This document shows, piece after piece, positions 57,805 to 64,000 of a DNA stretch of 64,000 nt. Numbering within the stretch: the stretch's first letter is position 1; each line of letters begins with the position of its first letter. Location of the stretch: positions 1 through 64,000 of the forward strand of contig JASBST010000029.1 of NCBI GenBank assembly GCA_030148775.1, read 5' to 3'. The notes beneath the pieces were generated by a model that saw only the letters and a program-made list of their open reading frames with translations, was not told where the DNA came from and did not search any database. Source of the DNA: Thiogranum sp. (GTDB lineage: Bacteria > Pseudomonadota > Gammaproteobacteria > DSM-19610). The position numbers were made by a program, and so were the translations under genes.

Positions 57805-57987
57805 TCAGGCATACTCGTCGATGTGACCGCGGGATTTATCGTCGCCGCGGCGACCACCCGGTTTATTACCGGTGTCGTCATTGCGCTCGGACTTGCGCCG
57901 CGGCGGCCGTTGGTCGCGTTCGCGACCCGCGGCCGGACGCGCCGGCGGTATGCGGTAGGCAGGCTGCAGCTTGTCGATTTCGCCCAC
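57805..57987 (-). CDS. small Arg/Pro-rich protein between cheW and DUF2802 genes
   Basis: A 60-residue low-complexity ORF from GTG 57987 with GGGG nine bases upstream. It starts GEIDKLQPAYRIPPARPAAG, continues rich in Arg, Asp and Pro, and ends GHIDEYA. Similar short charged ORFs ending in a DEY motif occur at this position of the che/mot operon in other gammaproteobacteria, from memory. It fills the gap between cheW and the DUF2802 gene neatly. No function is known and disorder is likely. Another frame of the same length exists, so the call is moderate. Confidence 0.5.
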   Translation of the reverse strand: MGEIDKLQPAYRIPPARPAAGRERDQRPPRRKSERNDDTGNKPGGRRGDDKSRGHIDEYA

Positions 57988-58024
57988 AGCGGCATACCCC
58001 GGCTTCCGACGCGAGACAACCGAC

Positions 58025-58504
58025 CTAGAGGTCGGCGATCTCGTCCCACTCCTGATCGGTAAGCAGCTTGTTCAGATCCACCAGAATCAGCAGTTCGCCG
58101 TCACGGCTGGCCACACCCTGTATGTATCGGCTGCTCTCATCGCTACCGACATTCGGCGCCGACTCGACTTCGGACATCGGCAGGTCCACTACCTCGGCCA
58201 CACAGTCGACCAGTATGCCGACCACATGGGCGCCTTCGATAATCACGATGCGCGTGGCGTCAGTCACTTCGGTCGATTCCAGCCCCAGTCGGATACGGGT
58301 ATCGATGACCGTTACCACGTTGCCGCGCAGATTGATGATGCCGAGCACGTAATGCGGGGCTCCGGGAACCGGTGCGACTTCCGATACCCGCAGTACTTCC
58401 TGTACCTGCATCACATTGATGCCATAGGTTTCGTCCGCGAGACGGAACGTAACCCATTGAATAATTGGATCATTAGCGTTAGATTGTACGGCCGCCTTGG
58501 TCAT
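58025..58504 (-). CDS. cheW: chemotaxis adaptor CheW
   Basis: A 159-residue adaptor linking chemoreceptors to the kinase CheA. ATG 58504 has CGAGG seven bases upstream, better than ATG 58522. The CheW domain (about 15-155) has QWVTFRLADETYGINVMQVQ, LRVSEVAPVPGAPHYVLGII, NLRGNVVTVIDTRIRLGL and GVASRDGELLILVDLNKLL. All the expected Gly-Asn-Arg-Gly residues are present. It is separate from the following CheW-like gene by about 100 bases that contain nothing recognisable. Confidence 0.95.
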   Translation of the reverse strand: MTKAAVQSNANDPIIQWVTFRLADETYGINVMQVQEVLRVSEVAPVPGAPHYVLGIINLRGNVVTVIDTRIRLGLESTEVTDATRIVIIEGAHVVGILVDCVAEVVDLPMSEVESAPNVGSDESSRYIQGVASRDGELLILVDLNKLLTDQEWDEIADL

Positions 58505-58606
58505 GTCCAAACCTCGTTTCATTAGATTTCGGGCTCCAGGTCGTCAATTTTCTGACGACTGAGGAGCTAAGTAAAATATTTGCACCTTTCATGCCAGAAA
58601 TAGCGC

Positions 58607-59284
58607 TCAGACGTCGCCCACTGTCAGCATCCGGGCCAGTCCATCGACATCGATCAGCGCGCACAGGCGCTCGCGCACCGTGCCCGCCAGCCAGGGCCGC
58701 TTACCGGCCGCGCCGCGCCAGTTGACGTCGGCCGGCTCCAGGGTGACGGTCTCGCCGACGCGCTCGCACGCGAGCGCCCAGGGGCTGTGCGCAAGAACCA
58801 GCAGATGGCGGCAACGTCGGGACAGCTGTGCCGCCAATCCGGCTGTTCTCTGCGGCGGCAATATCAAGCGCGCGGTATCGATCACATTGATCTGCCCGCC
58901 TTCGTAGTCGCTCCGCCCGGCGATTAAAGCGTGGGACGCCGGCAACGGAACCGGATCGTTACAGCCGTCGGCGACAGCGCGAAGTTGCGCCAGCGGAATG
59001 GCCAGCGCCAGTCCCGCCACTTCGAACAGACGCGCTTCGAAGCGCGTCGGCGAACGGAATGGAACCGGCGGCGGTGACGGCGCCACGGGGTCGACGGCCT
59101 CCGACCCGCTCACCGCCTGTGCGCGACCAGGCGAGCGGATTTGCGATACCGACCCGGCACCGACCGCCTGGCTGCCATCTGCGGCGACGGCGCGCGCGAC
59201 CGGCTCACCCAGCAGATCCTGCAGATAAGCGTCCAGGGCCTGACTCTGATTGTGCATCGCCGGTCGACGCTTCTCCGGACTCAT
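58607..59284 (-). CDS. CheW-domain protein with long N-terminal extension
   Basis: A 225-residue protein with a C-terminal CheW-like domain (about 85-220; FEVAGLALAIPLAQLRAVAD, LIAGRSDYEGGQINVIDTAR). It has an N-terminal 80-residue extension containing ALDAYLQDLLGEP and an Ala/Pro/Ser-rich linker. In related motile gammaproteobacteria a second CheW-domain gene sits between parA and cheW, and the ParA-type ATPase is thought to position chemosensory arrays through such partners. Its ATG overlaps the parA stop (ATGA). The role in array placement is inferred. Confidence 0.85.
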   Translation of the reverse strand: MSPEKRRPAMHNQSQALDAYLQDLLGEPVARAVAADGSQAVGAGSVSQIRSPGRAQAVSGSEAVDPVAPSPPPVPFRSPTRFEARLFEVAGLALAIPLAQLRAVADGCNDPVPLPASHALIAGRSDYEGGQINVIDTARLILPPQRTAGLAAQLSRRCRHLLVLAHSPWALACERVGETVTLEPADVNWRGAAGKRPWLAGTVRERLCALIDVDGLARMLTVGDV

Positions 59285-60093
59285 GAGGCCACCGCCTCGC
59301 GATCGGGCTCACGGGATTGTCCGGTTTCGGCCTGCAGCCAGCGTAACAGCGACGCATACGCCTGGGTGCCGCGGGCGGTCGCATTGAAGCGGTTGATCGG
59401 CTGGCCTTGGCGGCTGGCTTCGCGGAACTGGGTATCGATCGGAACCACCCGGTCCCAGAGATGCTCCTTGTGCTGATCGCGCAACATCCGCAGCGCCTCG
59501 GTGGAAGCACGGGTGCGCCGGTCGAAGAACGTGGGAATGACTGTGTAGGGCAACACCGAGCCACGCGAACGACCGATCATTTGCAATGTGGACAACATCC
59601 GCTCCAGACCCTTGAGCGCCAGAAACTCCGTCTGCACCGGGATCAGCAGACGTTCGCAGGCGGCCAAGGCGTTGACCATCAGCACCCCGAGCATGGGCGG
59701 ACAGTCGAGCAGGACATAGTCAAAATGCGATTCCAGTCCGGCAAGCGCCCGCCGTATCACCAGCCCCATGCCGCCCTGGGCGCCAAGCTGCCGGTCAAGG
59801 GTGGCCATGGCGGTAGAGGCCGGTAGCAGCGAGAGATTCGCCGTGCCGGTTTCTCTGATCAGGGCCTGCACCGACAAATTTTCGTCAGCGTTGGCGCTGG
59901 CGGCGAACAGGGCGTAGACACTGCTGTGCGAAGCGTCGGGATTACAGCGGAAATAAGCGCTCAGCGATCCCTGCGGATCGAGGTCCAGCAACAGTACTCG
60001 CCGACCCTCGGCCGCCAGCAGGCAGCCTAGGGTGACGGCGGTGGTAGTTTTGCCGACGCCGCCTTTTTGATTGGAAACGGTCCATATTCTCAA
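59281..60093 (-). CDS. ParA/MinD-family ATPase of chemotaxis operon (ParC/ParA-like)
   Basis: A 270-residue deviant Walker ATPase. The P-loop KGGVGKTTTAVTLG is at residues 10-23. Walker A' is DLDPQGSLSAYF, and switch II is DYVLLDCPPMLGVLMVNALA. It belongs to the chromosomal ParA group embedded in che/mot operons, which segregates chemosensory arrays (ParC in Vibrio, ParP partner) rather than DNA. No parB is nearby, which supports that role. It overlaps motD by four bases and the CheW-domain gene by four bases. Confidence 0.92.
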   Translation of the reverse strand: MRIWTVSNQKGGVGKTTTAVTLGCLLAAEGRRVLLLDLDPQGSLSAYFRCNPDASHSSVYALFAASANADENLSVQALIRETGTANLSLLPASTAMATLDRQLGAQGGMGLVIRRALAGLESHFDYVLLDCPPMLGVLMVNALAACERLLIPVQTEFLALKGLERMLSTLQMIGRSRGSVLPYTVIPTFFDRRTRASTEALRMLRDQHKEHLWDRVVPIDTQFREASRQGQPINRFNATARGTQAYASLLRWLQAETGQSREPDREAVAS

Positions 60094-61046
60094 GGCTGTA
60101 CACCTGCGCTGTCAGCGACCTGTCCGGTCGTGGCCGCTTTAGCCGAGCCGGCCATCGGTGCGACCGACGGCGGACGCAGCACGTTCTCCTCGCGCAAGGT
60201 CTGCAGGTGTTGCAGCCGCTCGCTAATCCGCGCGTCGGTGCCGGACATGATCACCAGCACCACGCGTCGGTTGCGGGCCCGCCCTTGCGCAGTCGTGTTG
60301 GCCGCCACCGGCCGGTATTCACCGTAGCCGATCGCGGCCATCCGCTGCGGATCGATACCCAACCGCGTGAACAGATGCACGACGCTGGCGGCGCGAGCGG
60401 CCGACAACTCCCAGTTGGAACGGAATTCGAGTGTGTTGATCGGCACGTTGTCGGTAAAACCCTCGACATGAATGATATTGCGTAGCGGTTGCAACGTCCG
60501 TGCCAATTTACGTAACACCGGTAGCGACTGGGACGACAGCTCCGCATTTCCCGACCCGAATAAAATGCTGGATTTGATTTCCACCTCTATCCAACGCTTG
60601 TCGCGCCTGACTTCAATCAGTCCCTGGTCGACCAGTTCCGCCATCGACTTTTCAATCCCGGCCGCCAGATTTTCCGACGCTTCATCGAGCCGCGCGTCTT
60701 CGGGTGGCGCCGGCGCCGGGGTCTTGTTTTCGCGATGCCCGGTATCCGGCTTTTCCGGCATGGGCACCTTGAACAGTTTGATGACCGGGTTGTGGGGGTC
60801 CAGTGGTTTTTCCGACTGAACGGGCGAACGCAACAACTGGCCGACCTGGATCGGCTCGAGACTGCGCGCCGGATCACGAAAGGCCGCGACGATGGCGTCG
60901 GACAAAACACGGTACTTGCCTTCGTTCACGGAAGAAATGGAATACATGACCACAAAGAAGGCGAACAGCAGGGTGATAAAATCCGCATACGAGACCAGCC
61001 AGCGCTCGTGGTTTTCGTGTTCTTCGCTGCGTTTCTTTCTTGCCAT
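60090..61046 (-). CDS. motD: flagellar motor stator protein MotD
   Basis: A 318-residue MotB-type stator subunit. The N-terminal membrane helix (about 19-39) carries the proton-binding Asp in SYADFITLLFAFFVVMYSI, followed by the plug-like NEGKYRVL. The OmpA peptidoglycan-binding domain (about 165-285) has VEGFTDNVPINTLEFRSNWELSAARAASV and IGYGEYRPVAANTT. The C-terminal tail is unstructured. It pairs with MotC encoded upstream. Naming follows the Pseudomonas MotCD stator, since the operon context (cheB-motC-motD-parA) is the same. Confidence 0.93.
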   Translation of the reverse strand: MARKKRSEEHENHERWLVSYADFITLLFAFFVVMYSISSVNEGKYRVLSDAIVAAFRDPARSLEPIQVGQLLRSPVQSEKPLDPHNPVIKLFKVPMPEKPDTGHRENKTPAPAPPEDARLDEASENLAAGIEKSMAELVDQGLIEVRRDKRWIEVEIKSSILFGSGNAELSSQSLPVLRKLARTLQPLRNIIHVEGFTDNVPINTLEFRSNWELSAARAASVVHLFTRLGIDPQRMAAIGYGEYRPVAANTTAQGRARNRRVVLVIMSGTDARISERLQHLQTLREENVLRPPSVAPMAGSAKAATTGQVADSAGVQP

Positions 61047-61054
61047 CGCAACCG

Positions 61055-61795
61055 CTACTGGAAGTAGCCCTGTAGTTTGGTCTCGATATTGCGGGGATTC
61101 TCGCCCTCGGCGATGGAGATCACGCCTTCGACGATCATTTCACGGAACTGTGTCTGGCTGTGTATCTGGCTCTTAAGCTTGTTCGCCATGGGCAGAAACA
61201 GCAGATTGGCGAATCCCACGCCATAGATGGTCGCGACGAAGGCCGTGGCGATGCCGCCGCCGAGCATGGACGGATCCGCCAGATTGTTCATCACGTGTAT
61301 CAGCCCCATGACAGCGCCGATGATGCCGATGGTCGGGCTGTAGCCGCCCATGCCGTCGAACACCTTGGCCGCCTGGATATCCTGGTGCTCGCGGCTGTCG
61401 ATCTCCACCTCGAGAATGCCGCGGATGATCTCCGGTTCGCTACCGTCGACCAGTAGCTGCAGACCTTTGCGCGCGAAGGCGTCCTGCTCTTCCTCGGCGA
61501 TCGCCTCGAGCCCCAGCAGACCTTCGCGGCGCGCGATATTGCTCCAGTTGACGATCTTCTCGGCGATTTCTTCGGGGTACAGCTTCACCTGCAACAGCAC
61601 CCAGACCGATATTTTCATGGCGCGCACGAACGTACGGATGGGAGTCTGTACCATGACCGCGCCAAGCGTCCCGCCGCCGACGATGACGAAAGCGGTCAGT
61701 TGCACCAGCGAGGAGGTATGGCCGCCCTCCAGCAGATTGCCGCCGAGGATCGCAACCAGCGCCACAATGATGCCTACCAGGCTGAGGATATCCAT
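61055..61795 (-). CDS. motC: flagellar motor stator protein MotC
   Basis: A 246-residue MotA-type stator subunit that forms the ion channel with MotD. Four membrane helices are visible: 1-20, 33-52, then after a cytoplasmic domain SPTIGIIGAVMGLIHVMNNL and GIATAFVATIYGVGFANLLF. The charged cytoplasmic loop that contacts the rotor includes REGLLGLEAIAEEEQDAFARKG. The conserved Pro of the third helix (YSPTIG) is present. It begins two bases from the cheB stop and ends eight bases before motD. Confidence 0.94.
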   Translation of the reverse strand: MDILSLVGIIVALVAILGGNLLEGGHTSSLVQLTAFVIVGGGTLGAVMVQTPIRTFVRAMKISVWVLLQVKLYPEEIAEKIVNWSNIARREGLLGLEAIAEEEQDAFARKGLQLLVDGSEPEIIRGILEVEIDSREHQDIQAAKVFDGMGGYSPTIGIIGAVMGLIHVMNNLADPSMLGGGIATAFVATIYGVGFANLLFLPMANKLKSQIHSQTQFREMIVEGVISIAEGENPRNIETKLQGYFQ

Positions 61796-61797
61796 GC

Positions 61798-62871
61798 TCA
61801 GCCACCTGCCGTCTGTACCAGAGAAGGGCCGATATCTCGCAGCGGCATCACCAGGTCACTGAGACCAGCCTCGGCGACTGCCATCGGCATTCCGTAAATC
61901 ACGCTGCTGGCTTCGTCCTGACTCCAGATGGTGGCACCCTGGCCTTTCAGCGCACGCGCACCCTCTCGTCCGTCCGCGCCCATGCCGGTGAGCACCAACC
62001 CGAGTACTTTGGCACCGCAAACCGCGGCTATCGAGCTGAAACTGATATCCGCGCAGGGCTTGTAATGTATGTCGGGACGTCCATCCTCAATCTGGATGAC
62101 CAACTTGCCGGCCTGCTGTGAGAATGTCATCTGACGGCCGCCGGGAGCGATATAAACATGACCGCTGCGCAGTTGGTCGCCATCGGCGGCTTCTTTCACC
62201 CTGACCGCGCACTGCTGGTCGAGGCGCTGCGCGAAGGCGGGCGTAAACGACGCCGGCATATGTTGCACTACCACGACCGGCGGCCGGAAATTCGCCGGAA
62301 GGCGGGTCAGCACCTGCGTCAGCGCCACCGGCCCACCGGTGGAACTGGCGATAGCCACGACATCGAAATGTGCCCGCTTGGCACGCGACAATAGCGGGCC
62401 GTTCGTCACCACCGTCGTCACCGGTTTGGCCGCGGCGTTGATGACACCGGCGCGGGTTAAGGCAGGTTTGCGCCGCGCCACTGCATGTATACGCCGGCGC
62501 AACAGCATCCTCGCCTGATCCCGATCGGCCGCGATCTCGTCGAATTTCTTGGGCAGAAAGTCCACCGCACCCGCGTCCAGCGCATCCAGCGTCGCGGCCG
62601 CACCTTCCAGGGTAAGCGAAGAGAACATGAGTATCGGCGTCGGGTGACTGGCCATGATGTGGCGTACCGCAGTAATACCGTCCATGACCGGCATTTCGAT
62701 ATCCATGGTCACCACATCGGGTTTCAGACTGGCCACCTGATCGACCGCCTCGCGACCGTTGACGGCGGTGCCGACGACCTGGATACGGGCGTCGGCTTCC
62801 AGCATTTCCACGATGCGGCGGCGGAAAAAGCCCGAGTCGTCAACCACCAGCACACGGGTTACAATACGCAC
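61798..62871 (-). CDS. cheB: chemotaxis protein-glutamate methylesterase CheB
   Basis: A 357-residue methylesterase/deamidase that resets chemoreceptors, activated by phosphorylation from CheA. The receiver domain (1-120) has VLVVDDSGFFRRR and phospho-Asp in PDVVTMDIEMPVMDG. A linker follows. The catalytic domain (about 165-350) has the Ser of VAIASSTGGPVAL, the His of VVVQHMPASFTPAFA and the Asp of LTGMGADGREGARAL. The start is GTG 62871, with AGGA upstream at short distance. Codon use and length are normal. It lies 116 bases after cheA; that gap shows no convincing gene. Confidence 0.96.
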   Translation of the reverse strand: MRIVTRVLVVDDSGFFRRRIVEMLEADARIQVVGTAVNGREAVDQVASLKPDVVTMDIEMPVMDGITAVRHIMASHPTPILMFSSLTLEGAAATLDALDAGAVDFLPKKFDEIAADRDQARMLLRRRIHAVARRKPALTRAGVINAAAKPVTTVVTNGPLLSRAKRAHFDVVAIASSTGGPVALTQVLTRLPANFRPPVVVVQHMPASFTPAFAQRLDQQCAVRVKEAADGDQLRSGHVYIAPGGRQMTFSQQAGKLVIQIEDGRPDIHYKPCADISFSSIAAVCGAKVLGLVLTGMGADGREGARALKGQGATIWSQDEASSVIYGMPMAVAEAGLSDLVMPLRDIGPSLVQTAGG

Positions 62872-62987
62872 CGATCCTGTAAAACGCCGGGATCGGACAC
62901 GTCAGAAGCGGCTGCGCGATCTGTTCTGCCGCTGTCCCCGGCGGGTGTCGTCTTGGCTGGCCATTCGAGAGTCACTGTCCATCCTTG

Positions 62988-64000
62988 TCACAGATGCTGT
63001 GCATAGGCTTTCATAAGACTCGGCACGTCCAGAATCAGGGCGATACGCCCGTCACCGGTAATGGTGGCTCCGGCAAAGCCGGCCAGACCCTGCAAAAACG
63101 CGCCGAGCGGTTTGATCACGACTTCCTCCTGACCCACCAACTGTTCGACCACAAAGCCGACCTTCTGGCTGCCGACATGAACCACCACCACATGACTCAC
63201 CGTATCCCCGCTCTGTTGTGAGCCGGCCGAGGCCAACCAGTCGCGGAGGAAATACAAGGGCAAGGCCTTCTGTCTGACCATCACGCACAGCTGACCGTCG
63301 ACGGTATTGGTGCGGGTCTCGTCGAGATCGAAGATCTCGCTGACGCTACCCAACGGCAAGGCGAAGGGCTGCTCGGCGATCTTGACCATCAATGTCGGCA
63401 TGATGGCCAGCGTCAGTGGCACCCGTATCATCAGGCGGGTGCCCTTGCCCAATTCCGAATCGATTTCTATGGTCCCATTCAGCTGACCGATGCGGGTTTT
63501 CACCACGTCCATGCCGACACCGCGACCGGAGACGTCGGAGATCTCCTCCTTGGTGGAAAAACCAGCGGCGAAGATCAGATTATAGGCATCGCGGTCGTCG
63601 AGTCTTGCCGCGGCTTCGGCGTCCATGAGACCTTTCTCCACGGCTTTTTCCCGCAGTTTTGCCGGGTCCATGCCTTTTCCGTCGTCTTCGATCGACAACA
63701 GAATATGGTCGCCTTCCTGTTCGGCGGCCAGAATCACCGTGCCGGCGCGCGGCTTGCCCGCGTCCTGGCGTTGCTGAGGGTCTTCGATGCCATGGTCAAC
63801 CGCATTGTGCACCAGATGCACCAACGGATCGGCCAGGGCTTCGACCAGATTCTTGTCAAGATCGGTTTCCTCGCCTTGCAGCTCCAGATTCACCTCCTTG
63901 TTGAGGCTGCGGGCAAGGTCTCGCACCACCCGCGGAAATCGACCGAACACTTTTTTGATCGGTTGCAGACGCGTTTTCATGACCGCGTTCTGCAGATCGG
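62988..64000 (-). CDS. cheA: chemotaxis histidine kinase CheA, N-terminal part outside window
   Basis: The C-terminal 336 residues of CheA; the frame is open through the right edge, so the Hpt and P2 domains lie beyond. Visible are the end of the dimerisation domain (LQPIKKVFGRFPRVVRDLAR) and the ATPase domain, with N-box DPLVHLVHNAVDHGIEDPQQR, G1 IEDDGKGMDP, and GFSTKEEISDVSGRGVGMDVVKTRI. The CheW-like regulatory domain ends DGRIALILDVPSLMKAY. It is the first visible gene of a leftward operon running through cheB, motC, motD, parA and cheW. Confidence 0.97.
   Translation of the reverse strand, partial: DLQNAVMKTRLQPIKKVFGRFPRVVRDLARSLNKEVNLELQGEETDLDKNLVEALADPLVHLVHNAVDHGIEDPQQRQDAGKPRAGTVILAAEQEGDHILLSIEDDGKGMDPAKLREKAVEKGLMDAEAAARLDDRDAYNLIFAAGFSTKEEISDVSGRGVGMDVVKTRIGQLNGTIEIDSELGKGTRLMIRVPLTLAIMPTLMVKIAEQPFALPLGSVSEIFDLDETRTNTVDGQLCVMVRQKALPLYFLRDWLASAGSQQSGDTVSHVVVVHVGSQKVGFVVEQLVGQEEVVIKPLGAFLQGLAGFAGATITGDGRIALILDVPSLMKAYAQHL

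Noticed and set aside
62872-62987. Short frame between cheA and cheB (about 28 codons)
   Set aside because: Too short, charged and without a convincing ribosome site.

Overview
The window is high-GC, gene-dense chromosomal DNA from a gammaproteobacterium. A Chromatiales-like relative is the best guess from gene content: rnfABCDGE-nth, queA-tgt-yajC-secDF, and a Pseudomonas-style cheAB-motCD-parA-cheW-cheW block. No taxonomic marker settles the species. I see no transposase, integrase, phage gene, CRISPR array or rRNA. There is one tRNA, Leu(CAA).

Layout. 1-666: 5' part of mrp, running off the left edge. 928-11534: a heavy-metal-type two-component system, an outer-membrane porin relic, and a tripartite RND efflux operon (OMF-MFP-permease) divergent from an ICMT-like methyltransferase. 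Perfect CATTACC-N4-GGTAATG palindromes lie before the regulator gene and in the efflux/methyltransferase gap, which suggests one regulon. 11625-20016: metG, then the Rnf electron-transport operon with nth and a DUF1841 gene. 20178-25815: a copper island. It holds a cysteine-repeat RiPP metallophore precursor (hvfA), its MNIO maturase and partner (hvfB, hvfC), a DoxX protein (hvfX), a copper P-type ATPase and a CopZ chaperone. 25840-29779: an outer-membrane barrel, an MFS transporter, aroC and a small conserved-looking ORF. 30019-32945: prmB, then sco1, a PCuAC copper chaperone and psd. 32969-36379: an OmpA lipoprotein, then a His-rich secreted protein with an ECF sigma / anti-sigma / DUF3106 set. 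36467-43365: suhB, a Cys-motif membrane protein, and the queA-tgt-yajC-secD-secF operon read on the minus strand. 43475-53214: tRNA-Leu and an alpha-glucan cluster (glgP, malQ, GH57, glgC, glgB) without glgA. 53289-64000: MEMO and AMMECR1 proteins, a pentapeptide-repeat membrane protein, fliK and an flhB-like gene, then a chemotaxis/motility operon on the minus strand ending in partial cheA.

The most unusual feature is five otherwise intact genes that each carry one in-frame stop codon: the porin, RND permease, rnfC, rnfD and a DUF2802 gene. Four are TAG and one is TGA, and reading frame and homology continue on both sides. Trp fits two positions and Gln fits the others, so four, and probably all five, can be explained by single C:G to T:A transitions. 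TAG also ends normal genes here, so a simple code change does not fit. Sequence error, recent nonsense mutation, or readthrough/suppression remain.

The biological system most worth following is the copper island. A secreted EGKCG-repeat peptide would be oxidatively modified by HvfB/HvfC beside Cu(I) export by CopA/CopZ, with Sco1/PCuAC copper delivery about 5 kb away. A GTAAGG-N16-CGGA motif before hvfA may be an ECF-type promoter.
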